Assembly (NCBI GenBank): GCA_032718865.1
Contig: JALUTQ010000008.1
Coordinates: forward strand, 1 to 32,275
Direction: 5' to 3'
Length of the DNA stretch: 32,275 nucleotides
Origin: Tilletia caries
Taxonomy: Eukaryota > Basidiomycota > Exobasidiomycetes > Tilletiales > Tilletiaceae
Under the pieces are notes generated by a model. That model did no database searches. It was not told the origin of the DNA and worked only from the letters and a program-made list of their open reading frames with translations. Made by a program: the position numbers and the translations under genes. Positions 9,841 to 20,721 of this stretch are shown here, piece after piece (position 1 is the first letter of the stretch; each line of letters begins with the position of its first letter).

Positions 9841-10232
9841 TGTGCTAGTATGGACTCTGCTCGGCTCTCCCTTTCTGATGCTGCGTTCTCATTCTCGTTC
9901 TCACTCCTCTCCGCCATTCCGTTCCGTTCCGATCCGCTTCCGTTCCCAGTCCATATTCGATTCCACTCCTCGTCGATGACACGGAATCGTTGCGCAACGA
10001 CTCGTCACTCCTTCACTCCCTCCTCGCTCTCCATCTTTCCGACGATCCCCAATAGTCACTCCCGCTCCAAACAAGCTGGCTCTAGGTATATAACGACTCG
10101 ATGTACTTAGTAGTTCTCTCTAAATCGAGAAATCCTTCCCACAATCTTCTTTCGTATTTACTGGGGTTCCAATACCTCCTCAAGACTAGCTCCAGATTAG
10201 TTCTTCTTTATTATCGACCCAGCTTCGATACA
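9841..10232 (+). repeat. 3' LTR of element 1
   Basis: The LTR is 392 bp and nearly identical to 3434-3826. It carries the palindrome CGTTGCGCAACG at 9988-9999 and TATATAA at 10087-10093. The preceding sequence (CCTGCTTTGA) is a poor polypurine tract. The base after the LTR already belongs to the gag of element 2. Confidence 0.94.
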
Positions 10233-11271
10233 TCGCCCCGGCGCCAAACATACGGCACGGCCAACCCCCGCATGCCGTCAAGAAATGATCGGCCTATACC
10301 ACGGCGATCCCTACCGCCTTGAGCCGTTTCTCAGTCGTCTCCGGGACGTCATTCGCTCAGACGGCGACAACCCGGTTTGGGTCGCCTCAGTCATGCGCAC
10401 GATTCCGATCGCCCTCCGCGGCAATGCCGCCAAGTGGCACGAAGGCCTTTCCGACGAGCGCGCTAAGGAACTCAAGTCCTTTGATGCGTGGGCCTCGGTC
10501 ATGCGCATGTCGTTCAAGGTCAATACAACCTTGCAACGCAAGCAGGCTCGCGAACGTCAGTGAATTCCGGCTCAAGAATACGTGTCCGAATACTACTTCG
10601 ACAAGCTGCGGGCCCTTCGACAGGCTTTCGGATTCGATCAGACCGACGAAAAGCTGGTGGGAGAGATCAAAGACGGTTTCCCACCCAGCTTCGTCACGAT
10701 GCTCCGCCTCCCTCGCGACCAACCCACTCTCGACAACCTCGTTGAAGAGATGGGCGAGTACGAGTCACACTGGAGGGCCATCCACAATGTTCCACTTCCG
10801 CCTGATCCGGACACCGGCTCCACCACGACCGTCGTGTCGGCTTCCGCCGTTCCGTCCGCTCTCAGTCGATTGCAGAGCCAGGCCATGGTGCGCTCCGCCT
10901 CCGCGCCGTCGCTCCCTGCTGTCCGCCAGCTGACTGCGGCTGCAGCTCCCAGCCTCGCGCGCGACTCCACCTGCTTTCGACCGGCATGTCTCCGATGGCA
11001 GCCGCATACGACCCCTCTCGCGTCATCCCCTGCCGCCAATGGCGAGGTGCGCAAGTATCGGGTCGAGGGCAGATCCACGCCCATGCGGCTCGACCGTCCC
11101 TGCGGCAAAGTGCGGCGGGGACCACTTTCCAACTTCGAGCACGTCCATCTGGTCCCTCAAGTTCGCCTACTTGAGGTCGATGCCGATGACGACTATCCTT
11201 TCGAAGAAGACACCTGGTCCCTCCGCCTATGCGGCCCAGCCGGCGAACCACGGGGAGATGGAGGAGGGTAG
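10233..11271 (+). pseudogene. gag: Gag of element 2 (N-terminally truncated, one nonsense codon)
   Basis: The reading frame aligns with gag of element 1 from CRQEMIGLYHGDPYRLEPFL (element 1: CRPEFIGRFHGDPTHLENFL) to the acidic C-terminal tail. A TGA at 10561-10563 stands where element 1 has Trp (TGG), a single G-to-A change; the same frame continues on both sides. The C-terminal CX2C...HXH motif is damaged: PCGKVRRGPLSNFEHVH keeps the first Cys and both His but not the second Cys. Confidence 0.85.
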
Positions 11272-11314
11272 AAACACTCCGGAGAACGTTTCCTCCTTCG
11301 TGAGTTGAGCACCC

Positions 11315-14300
11315 ATGCGGGGCTTGATTTTTGCGCCAATGAGTGATGACATGGGTACACTGTTTTTGGTCGATCGTCCGGTTCTGTCCACCCCACGAGT
11401 CCTGCATCCGAACGAGTCCGTGCCGCCTTTGAGCCAACCCGAAGCGGGCCTTCGGGAACGTGGTCGTCCTTCCTCGCCAAGACGCGGTGGGCACGGGGCT
11501 GGGCTACCGATCGCATATCCCTTTAACGACTCACATCCGGGTTAACGATACAGACGGCCGCGCCCTCTCGACCCTCGTCGACACAGGTACCACTCTCCCT
11601 GTATCGACGCTTCGCTTCTTCAGCGCATGGGTGGTCGTCCCACAGGCTCCCCCATGAAGGTACAAGGGATTGGATCGTCGCACACTCTGGGATGGGCTAC
11701 GCTGCCGGTGTTCCTACATGCGACTGACCCGCATGGCCGGCACGTTCACCTTGAGTTCCACCAGGACTTCCATGTCCTTCCGACGTTTCCCCCGGGGTTG
11801 TGCCTCGGCCTCCGACTTCATCATGGGATACGATGTGTCGCTTTCCCCGACTCGAGGTCGCGGTCGCATCGGTCGATATGCGTTCCCGGTCCACGAGCAG
11901 TTGGCTGGGCCGACGCCAAGGACGCGGAGCTCTGTGCAGCCGCGGACATCACGGTGCCGGCCGGATTCCAAACCTGGGTGCCCGTCGACGCATCGTGCCT
12001 TGCACCGGGGGTGGACTACACTGTCACTCCCCGATTGTCGGTCACTCCGGACGAGACCGTCCGCTTGACGGGACCTGTCGGGCTCCTCACTCATGGTGCC
12101 CGTCAGCATGTGTTGCTGGGCAACTACGGCCCGACTTCCTTCACACTCGAGCGCGGGACCATTGTCGCTGACGCCGTCGGTGCTCGGATCGGCGACCAGT
12201 TGTCCACGTCAGCGCAAGTCTTCACCGTCGGGGGTTCCAGATGCTGCGGCAGCGTCACCTCCGCCGGATGTTCCTATGGAGGACCCCGAGGACGCCGCCC
12301 TGCCCCTTGACGTCTTTGATGGCATCGATGTCGCCGAGCACTCTCACGCAGGACGCTGTCACCGTCCTCGTCGACGATCGCCTTCCGCGTTGGCATTACG
12401 CCTGAAGGCCTACCACACGCTTCCGTGGTGTCTCTCCTTCGTTCGCACCACGACGCGTTCGCTCTGGACGGTCGGCCGGGGCGGATCGAGGATCACGACA
12501 TGGCCATCAAACTACTTCCCGATGCCGTCCTTCCTCCCGAGCCTCCTCGCCGCGCCAGCCCGGAGAAACGGGCGGCCATGGATTCAGCGATTGAGCAGCT
12601 CCTTGACTGGCAGGTTATCGAGCCATCTCAGAGTCCCGTCTCCTTTCCGGTGGTAATGGTGAAGCAGAATGGGAAGTGGCGGTTCTGTGTCGATTACCGC
12701 CATTACCGCCAGCTCCAACTCGAAGACGGTCCCGGATCGTTATCCCCTCCCCACCATCGACGCCATTTTCCAGACGCTCACCGGAAAGAAATGGTTCAGC
12801 TCCCTCGACGCTATCCGGGGGTACCATCAACTCGGTGTCGCGGCCGAGGATCGGTGGAAGACGGCTTTCGTTTGTCATCGAGGCCTCTACCAATACAAAC
12901 GCGTTCCCTTCGGCCTCCGCAACGCCCCGGCGATCTTCCAGCGTCTAATGGATAAGGTCCTCGGAAGTCTTCGCTGGCAGCAGGCGGTGGTCTACATTGA
13001 TGACGCCGTCATCGCCACCGACACGCTGGAGGAGCACAACTCCGCACTTGCCACCCTGCTCGACAATGCGACGGCGGTCGGGCTCACATTTAGCCCCGCC
13101 AAATGCACTTTCGCCGTGCCTAGCCTTACCCCTTCTCGGTCGCAAAGTTTCGGGCGCCGGCGTTGCGGTGTGGGCCGATCGTGCTCAGGCGGTCCAGGCT
13201 TTGGCTCGTCCTACAACGCTACAAGAGCTCTATCACACGCTCGGATTGTTCGGGTACTACAGGGCCTTCATTCACAAGTTCGCGGAGAAGGCTGCCCCGT
13301 TGACTCGACTTCTCAAGGGATGGAAGTACGAGTCAGTCGACGGTCAGACTCGGCTCGTGAACACCGAGGAAGGCGGTATCGGCGTGTCGCGTTCCGCTGG
13401 CATAGGGAACCGAGCAACAAGACAGCTTCGAGGCTCTGCGTGCCGCTGTCGCCGTCCGCCGGTCCTGGCTCACCCAGACCCATCTCGACCACTACATCCT
13501 CTACACCGATGCATCCAAGGACGCCCTTGCGGCTATCCTTCACCAGGTCTCGACCGCTCATACTCCGGTCGGAGTCCCCGATGCTGCCGCCCGTGTCAAC
13601 ACTCTGTCGGTCCCCCACCTGCCTGCGGATTTCGCTCGAGAACGGTGGAATGCCTGGTTGTTGGAGGACCGGCATTTCGGGGCCCATCCTGCGGTCGATC
13701 CGGTCCGGTCCGGACTCGGTTCCTGAATGGTTGCTCCGCGAGGACGTCTTGGTGCGCCGAAGCGATGATCGCGTGGCCTTGCCGGCCGCAGGTCTGTCAA
13801 CGGTGTTGAAGGGTATCCACGATGATGGTGGACACTTTGGGTTCTGGAAGACGTTCTTGGCGGTCAGTCGCTACTTCTGGCGGCCCCAGCTCTCGACCGC
13901 CGTTCGAGCCTGGGTTAAGCATTGCGATCTCTGCCGCCAAACCAAGGCCGCCCCCAAGACTGGTATGCTCGACATCTCCCAAGATCCGACGCTACCCTTC
14001 GATCACATCTCTCTTGATTTGATTTACGGGTTCCCTCGATCTCGTTCGGGCAACGACGCCGCTCTTGTGATCCAGGACCTCTTTTCACGCATAGTCTTGC
14101 TCGCGCCCTGCACGAAGGAGATCACCGCAGAAGGGGTCGCCGCTCTCATCAGCGACCGAGTCCTCCGGTTCGGTTGGCGGCCACGTCGCATCGTGTCGGA
14201 CTCCGAGGCTCGTGTGTCCGGCTCGATCATGACGCAACTCTGCACGTCGTTGGGCGCGGTTGGCACCCCATCCAGTCCGTACCATCAGCAAGCAAACAGC

Positions 14301-15517
14301 GTCGAGCGCGCGGTTCAAACGGTGCAGCGTGTCCTTCAAGTCATGGCCTTGGACTCCAAAGCTCACTGGGACCGTCGTCTTCTCCCAGCAGTCGAACTGG
14401 CGATGAACGGGAGTCCCTCGACCGTGACTGGCCAGCGTCCTTTTCGACCTCGTCTTTCTGAGCCACCCATCAGTTGTCCACGCTATGTTCGACGCGGACG
14501 AGCATCTCGGCGTCAGTTCGTTCTCGGAACGACTCGCGGCTGCTACAGGACCGACTCGAGGAGGCTCGCGGCCACATTGTCTCTGCCCGGCAAGAGCAGA
14601 AGCGCCGGTTTGACCAGCGTCGCGCGCGACCTTCGTTGGTCGTCCCCGGCATGCGTGCGTGGATCCGTCTCCGGGACCGCCCTGTGGCTGGTGCCACTAC
14701 CGACAAGCTGGACGCCAAGAAGCTCGGTCCTTTCCACATCCTCGAGGTCGTATCGGCTCACCGTGTCCGCCTCGACCTCCCCGCCAGTCTCGACATCGAT
14801 CCAGTACTCAGCATTGAGCAGCTGGACCTTGAGCCCCTTGATGACGATCCCTTCGCCGCCGACCGCTCCATCCCCGCCGTGTCGCCGCGCTCATCGTTCG
14901 TTCGCGAGGAGGATGCGCCGGTCCGTCGCGCCGATTCCCCGGCCTCGGTCGTCGTTGAGTCTGACGAGGATGCGGATGTGGGACGTAGCTTGCCGCCGCG
15001 CGTGCGACGACCCCCGCTAGGCCTTCAGGACTTCCAGCTCGGGACGGTCCGCGCCTCCCCTTCTGCTGCGCTACAGGACCTGCTTTGCGGACCCCTGTTC
15101 AAGCCCCAAACGCTGCAAGAAGGGGACACGCTTCTCACCCTTACGGAGCGACCGGTCGCGTTCCTCTCCCGTCTTACCTCCGCCGCCGAGTCCAAACTGG
15201 TGGCTGCTGAGCTCGAGCTTGTGTGTCTGGCTTGGGCGTACCAGAAGCTCTCACACTTGCTCGAGGGCGTTATCACGACCGTCGTCACGGATCACGCACC
15301 GATGGAGAGGATGCTCCGGTCCACTACTTCGATTGCATACGGGCCAATAATCACTCGCTGCCGGGCCGTTCTCATGCCTCATCTGGCCAACATCCGGTTT
15401 GTCTACCGCCCGGGCCCCCGCCACACCAATGCAGACGCGCTCTCTCGGTTGCCAACGATGACTGTCGACCAGGGACGGCCGACTTTGTTGGGGGATGTGC
15501 TGGCAAGTGGCCAGTGA
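11315..15517 (+). pseudogene. pol: Pol of element 2: PR-RT-RNaseH(N)-INT-RNaseH(C), multiple frameshifts
   Basis: Protease (STLVDTGTTLPVS, about 11565-11610), RT (KWRFCVDYRH, about 12671-12700; VYIDDAVIAT, about 12990-13017), first RNase H strands (YILYTDASKDALAAILHQV, about 13491-13550), integrase (DDGGHFGFWKTF, CDLCRQTK, SLDLIYGF, VSDSEARVSGS, SVERAVQ, about 13820-14440) and GPY/F (KLDAKKLGPFHILEVV, about 14708-14755). The distal RNase H piece follows (TERPVAFLSRLTS, AELELVCLAWAYQKL, TTVVTDHAPM, HTNADALSRLP, to about 15453). Everything from the late integrase through the distal RNase H piece is one uninterrupted frame of 347 codons (14474-15517). Breaks include a 9-bp duplication (12693-12710) and +1 shifts at 13129-13132, 13679-13682, 14441-14444 and 14545. 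The stop lies 22 bases inside the 3' LTR. Confidence 0.88.
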
Positions 15518-15871
15518 TCGAGTGATACAGTTTCCTCCACTTCTCCTTCTTGCTTCTCCTTCTCTATGACCGCTGGTTCCCGTTCCGATCCGATCCGACT
15601 CCGACACGTGGCTTTCCACTCCAGCTCCCTCAGCAAACGTTGCGCAACGTGCCACTTTCTTCCTTTCTCTCCTTCTTCTCTTTTTCTCATCACTCGCCAC
15701 AGCGGCTTCTATCTCCCCTCCGCCTCGGCTATTTAAGCCACTATGTCTCATTTCCCCCTCTTGTAATTAGTCCGACACTGCATACTTGATTCATCTCAGT
15801 TCTTCCCCTGAACACAGTCCTTAGTGCAAAGCTAGGTGATTAGATTATCTCGGCCTGTGTTCGCACACACA
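15496..15871 (+). repeat. 3' LTR of element 2 (different LTR subfamily)
   Basis: The start TGTGCTGG follows a short purine run (GGGGGA, 15490-15495) and matches the start of the other LTRs. The body is unlike LTR1 but has the same plan: pyrimidine-rich U3, a 14-bp palindrome ACGTTGCGCAACGT (15637-15650), a TATTTAA box (15730-15736), and an end near TTCGCACA(CA). The exact end is uncertain by about 4 bases because of the CACACA run. No second copy lies in the window. Confidence 0.75.
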
Positions 15872-15977
15872 GGTACCCACGCTCTGGTACCCTGGTATTG
15901 AGGTAGTCGCTACGAACTCCTTCCGCGGACTGCAGGCTGTCTGCTCCACGATAGCATACGCTCAGTCCTCTGTCCTC

Positions 15978-18900
15978 ATGAGTCAACGCTCCACGACTTC
16001 TTTCGACGAGGTTCTCGGCGGGGCGCGGGACTCAACCCGAGTCATTCCTGGTCGCAGTCTTGCTTTGCCATCATTTTCTGCGGCAACAGAACATTTGGAG
16101 ACGAGGTCCAGCAATTCGAGACCGCTCGTCAGTTTTGTGAACTCCCTTCAACCCCTTCCAGCGCCGCTGCGCCACGAACGAGCAAGTGAAGGTCCTCGCT
16201 ACGGAGCATCAAGGGCTGAAGGAAGTCGAATCCGTTCCTTGTTGCCACCCCCGCTGCCAAATCCGCTTTTGAGCGCCTCCACGACGAGGGAAACGACAGC
16301 GCAATTTCAATCTCAGCTTGCCACCACATTCGACCTTGGCCCGACTGCCCAAGAAGAGACCAACTTCACCCACTTCGATGACCTCTTTTTGCCTCGGGAC
16401 GGTCTCCCTCCCCTGCCAATTCTGAGGCAGAGCCTGTCAATGATTATGTGGAATTGCTTTTTCCGATACAGGACAGCTCTTTGCGTGCGGCTGGACGACA
16501 GGTGCTGGGTAGTGGAAGGTGTACAAGATGACAACATCCCAGACGTGAGTTCTTAATCCTTGCCGCCGTCGAGACCGTTTAATGATGAATGTGATTTGTT
16601 CCAACTGTCCTTTCCCTTCCCAGACTGGTGTATTTCATCATCTCTTTGTGCAGGAAGGCTCAGATAAGCTGTCCGCCAGCTGCGACTGCCGGAGGGGCAG
16701 GCAGCACGAGCCATGCATTCACAAAGATGCAGTGCTAGAAGCTCTGCCTAGCTTCAAAGCGCAGCCAGTCATCTCCAGGCAAGGTGAGAACTTATGCCAA
16801 TCCAGTCATAATTCATCATGCAATATGCATCAATCATTCATCAATGACTTGCTAATTAAACCACCTCTCTACACTTCTGGGTTTGTCAGCCAATCCAGCA
16901 GCTATTGAGATTGCCTCGGCTCTGCATGGTCGACACTCCTGGGTCTCGGTCATAGCATCGCAGACCATGTCCGGCGCCCAGCTTCTGCGTCACGACCAAA
17001 AGCGCACGATCGTGTCGCTCGTGGGCCCGGACAAGTGGTGCTGCGATGCCTACGGATGCAGCGGTCGCGGGTCTCCCCCCAGCAAGCTGCGTGCATCGAG
17101 GTCGTGCGAAAGCCTATTTGGAGCATGTGCTGGGTCGAGATGTGAATGATGTAGAAGAGAGCTCGGAGAGTGAGCTACAAGGTTAGTGTGGTCAAAACAT
17201 CATGTTTGAACGAGACAGTAGCGAGACAGTGTTGTCAGTTGACAGTTGCTTCCTTTCCATTCATCTCCAGCTATTCATCAAGACGATGTCTTCGCTCGTG
17301 CACACCACCAGCAGTTGTCATGCTCCTCAGCACCACGCAGGCTGCCGCGGTTCTGTCAGCTTCCTGCGGAGCTGAAGGAGGAGCCGCTGCTGGTGGCGGT
17401 GGACGAGCTTCCCGCTGTCCTGCGCTTCGAAAGAATTGGCCGGTGCGGATGCGGAAGGAGCTTCGATCCCTCCCAGCCAACCTCTACTCGCTCCTGTATG
17501 GTCTTCCATACTCGTGGTGTGGTGAAGAGAGAGGTAGAGGTGCAGCAATGCACATGCAGACGACGCGGAGAGACCAGAACGATTGGACCAGATCTTGCGT
17601 CGTATCAGCTCTTCAATTGGTCTGTGGATCTGGTCTTCACACACGAGCTAATGAACTCCTATACTTCCCAGCTTGCTGCCTCCCCTACCCCACTTTCTGC
17701 ATTCCACACCACCATCACAGACGCCTACATCGAGAACCACTGCGATATACACTTCGTCGCCAAATCCACATTCATCAAAGTCTACTTCGCGTTCGTCAGG
17801 CTGCAGAATGTCAATGTTTCCTTTGCTTGCCCCTCTTGTGGCCCCAATCCATCTGCAATCATCGCCGATGGAGTGGTGTTGGCTCATAGCACGAAGCTTC
17901 GTCATACGTTCCTTCAGCCTCCAACTACGCCTATTGGTCACACAAATACCCGAGCTATGCCCAACAAAGTACTCCAGCCATTGCCAACCTTGCCCCTGCG
18001 AACCGCTCTCCGCGAGGTTGCGGACAACCTGCTTCCTTTCACCAATGTGCAGCGCGCCATCTCTTTGTCCAGCTTCCGAGAATCGATGAAAAGTGCGAAT
18101 CTACGCGGTCTCGCTCCTCAGCGTGAAGAGTTCCTCCGCCACCTCCAAACGTTCGTCGATTGCAGCTGTCGAAACGAGCTCCTTCGAAATACAGACCTTT
18201 CGTTCGCCTTACGATGCTTGTTTCGCGAGCTTGCTGCCGAAGAGGGCATTTGGCAAATGTGTCGTCCGATTTGCGTGGAGTCGTTGCAACAACTTTCGAG
18301 CAGTGCGGTCGAATTTTCCTCTGCAGCGTTCGCGAAAACCGCCACCACGCTTTCCCGCCATTCCCCCTCTCTCGGTCTCCTCGTCAGGTCGCTGCACGAC
18401 TGCGGAAAGCACGAAGTCCAGCTTTACTCCCCCCGTCGTCCACTCCATTCGAGACCTTCTCAGCTCAATAGCCAAGTTGGTGGGATTGCAGCACGTCATG
18501 TTCGGTATCCCCAACCCCACCACCAGCCCAGACCAGCCCAACGAACCAATACAACCTGCATTCGATTCCCTTCGTCAGCCGAGCGTCCCCTACACACAGT
18601 CTGGATCCTTGTACGGCGCAGCTCGATGTCGTGACAGGCCTCTTTACCCCAGATTTGGGGAGAAGGCCGATCTAAACCATTCGGACGAGCAGCAGAGTTC
18701 TGGAGATGGTCCTGGTCCTTGCAGGAAGTTCTTCTCGGACTACGTGTCGCAGCGACAGACGGGCGGCATCATGGCGCTCTGGTGCCGTCACCTGGTGTGT
18801 GTTGGGTTCCACATCATTCCCAAGTGCGAGGGACGGAACGATGTCTTCTCTGCGGTGTTCACACACTGGCCCAAGCCACCCGACACGATCATCTACGACT

Positions 18901-19211
18901 TTGCCTGTCAACTGGCGCCGTACAGCCTCGCCAGGGAGCCTGCATTCTTCAAGAATGTCCTGTTTGTGGTGGACCAGATGCACCAACATGGTCATGCTAC
19001 GTGCACAACGTCTTCGTTTCTATCTACTTACATGAACACGAATCCAGAGCTCCAGAACATCAACAGCTCTGCCGCAGAATGTGGCAATGCAGGACTGTCC
19101 AGGATCAAGAAGTCCGTCTCCTACTGCAGCCAAGAACATGCGATGCTCCTGATCAAGCAGTTCCTAGGTGTATGGAACAGACGACGTATGCGTGCAATGT
19201 TAAAGGAATGA
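15978..19211 (+). pseudogene. KDZ-family transposase with SWIM-like and CxC cysteine-cluster motifs (two frameshifts)
   Basis: Proposed exons: 15978-16544, 16624-16783, 16890-17181, 17271-19211; the introns are GT-AG and phases match. Exon 2 encodes CDCRRGRQHEPCIH, a SWIM-type CXC...CXH finger. Exon 3 has a second cluster, WCCDAYGC ... CVHRGRAKAYLEHVLG, reached only by removing one C from the C6 run at 17075-17080. Exon 4 has a cysteine cluster (CGCGRS ... CTCRRR), then ACPSCGPNPSAIIADGV and the distal KDZ block: GIMALWCRHLVCVGFHI, KCEGRNDVFSAVFTHW, TIIYDFACQLAPYSLAREP, FVVDQMHQHGH, SSAAECGNAGLSRIKKSVSY. A second shift at the C6 run 18429-18434 separates these parts. The protein would be nearly 1000 residues. 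Family assignment rests on motif recognition; KDZ elements are common in basidiomycetes. Confidence 0.75.
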
Positions 19212-19254
19212 AATGCATGAGATTGATTGAATGTGCATGTGAATTGTGAATCGT

Positions 19255-20721
19255 CTACAGCTGTGAGCTCGATCCTGATCCTCCCTCACCGTCGGCACGA
19301 TTATGCTGGAGTTCCGCGATGCGCGAGAGAAGCTCGATCCGCTCTGCCTGCCATGTTGCTTTCTCTGCCGCATGTCTCGCAGCTTCCGCGACTTGATTCT
19401 CGCGATAGACGGCAATGTCGGCGTGGAATTTATCGTGCATGGCGCGAGTCATGCTGTGCAGTACCGGACGAGCAGGATCGCATATGTTCTCGCTCGCCCA
19501 GACAACTTGCTTGTGCTTCTGCTTTCCGGGCTCCAACGTTGCCCAGGCGAGAAACATAGCCGTGTCCGTTCGTGCGGAAAGGTCAGCAGCCTGGAAGGGA
19601 AAAACAATCGTCAGATGTGTAAGAATAATCTTCCTGTTGAGTTAATACTCGTGTCTCGTAACATACTCACGGACTTGATCACTCTCCATAGGGACCGGTT
19701 CAGAATCTTGCTTCTCTTTTTGGCGACAGGCTCCCTCTTAAAGTTTTTCACAGCATATTCGTGTGCATTGCCAAGGTTGTCTAGACAAAAGAAGTATGCT
19801 CAGCAAGTGTAGAAGCATTCAAGCGTCTAGAAATACTCACACCATATGTGATGCTGCTCTGAATCTTTCATCGGCCCAGTCTGGTCCTCGTCGTCTTCAG
19901 CGTTTGCATTGTCTTCTGAAAGAAATATAAGATTCAGCATGGTCTAGAGGACAAAGAACGAGGTTGAAGTGCAATAAATTCACCAGCAGAGGGCTGCAGT
20001 CCGTTTTCCACTCCTGCTCCCGCTGCTACTTCGGGTGATATTTGATCTGCCGCGGGAAGTGCTTCCCCTTCGATGTTTCCCACGTGGGATTCGCGATTTG
20101 TCTCATTGTTTAATGTATCGTTGCCATTTCCTGCTGCTGGACTGGTAGGTGCGGGACTGGGAGGATCGACGTCCGCGCCCTGAATCGCATTCGCGAGCGT
20201 ACGCGCAAAAGATGGCATTGAAAGCTGCACATCAAGCTCGGCTGCTGCCTAAGCTGCTTGGGATGCTGTTTCGGCCAGGAGACGATCGACAGCGGCAATC
20301 GTGCTGGCGGCATCGAAAACCGCCGAAGATTCTCCCCCCTGCCGCGCAGCAGTGGACTCTGAGCCTGTCTGTGAGGTGCCGCGCGCGGGTCCAGGGGGCG
20401 AGAGCGGGGTCTGGAGCGGGAGCAGGTGCTGGTGCGCCCGCGCTGGAGTCCTGCTGAGTTTCTGTAATGGGAGACGAAGATATTCAGCATTAAACCCGGT
20501 CCGTGACGCGTAAGACTTGTAACTGACTGCTCCTCTTCCTGCTGCAGGCGCACTGCGCCTTCAGAGCCTTCTGGGTTGGGTCGTCGGGGTCTGTGCAGCC
20601 TTTGTTGCAGCGAGGGGCTGGAAGGGAGAAACGGTCGTATACTCGTATCAGCATCATCGGGACATGGTTCACTCAGGCTGACGCGCTGCTCACCGCTTTT
20701 TGTGCCCTTTTTGGTCGCCAT
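19255..20721 (-). pseudogene. Convergent partner gene of the KDZ unit: cysteine-cluster, acidic linker, coiled-coil C-terminus
   Basis: Function not recognised. Proposed exons on the minus strand: 20694-20721, 20528-20617, 19984-20461, 19841-19915, 19671-19780, 19255-19590, all with good GT-AG sites. Exons 1-2 give MATKKGTKSAPRCNKGC... and QCACSRKR, a Cys-rich N-terminus that may bind zinc. Exon 3 is Ala/Pro/Ser-rich and disordered. Exon 4 is acidic, and exon 5 is basic (KREPVAKKRSKILNRSLW). The last exon is helical with heptad-like Ala/Glu/Leu spacing (AEKATWQAERIELLSRIAEL) and ends in a Gly/Ser tail. The gene is broken by a shift at 20394-20398 (one extra base in a C run) and an amber codon at 20249-20251. 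It could be an accessory protein of the transposon or an unrelated neighbour. Confidence 0.5.

Larger units (their letters stand above)
3434..10232 (+). mobile_element. Ty3/gypsy LTR retrotransposon, element 1 (near-complete, pol broken)
   Basis: The element has the order LTR (3434-3826), primer-binding site (3827), gag, protease, RT, first part of RNase H, integrase, GPY/F module, second part of RNase H, LTR (9841-10232). The two LTRs differ at about 13 positions by eye, so insertion is fairly recent compared with element 2. The ends are TG...CA. No 5-bp target duplication is visible: the 5 bases left of the element are GCACG and those right of it are TCGCC. The right end abuts the middle of the gag of element 2 at a single base. 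The domain order is non-canonical because RNase H is split around the integrase. Confidence 0.93.
10233..15871 (+). mobile_element. Ty3/gypsy retrotransposon, element 2 (5'-truncated, heavily mutated)
   Basis: This copy is homologous to element 1 along its length at protein level but clearly diverged in DNA, with a different 3' LTR. It lacks the 5' LTR, primer-binding site and about the first 200 codons of gag, and starts exactly at the end of the element 1 LTR. Gag and pol carry a nonsense codon, a 9-bp tandem duplication in RT and many frameshifts. It shares the split RNase H arrangement with element 1. Its age and the clean junction suggest that element 1 landed in it and that the left part was later lost. 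Confidence 0.9.
15978..20721. mobile_element. Decayed KDZ-superfamily DNA transposon with two convergent genes
   Basis: The plus-strand transposase gene (15978-19211) and a minus-strand partner (19255-20721) converge with 43 bases between their stops. The transposase has the hallmarks of fungal KDZ (Kyakuja-Dileera-Zisupton) proteins: SWIM-like zinc-binding motifs, a cysteine cluster and a distal catalytic block. I could not find convincing terminal inverted repeats or a target duplication, so the limits given are those of the genes. The element borders the 3' LTR of element 2 by about 100 bases. Confidence 0.65.
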
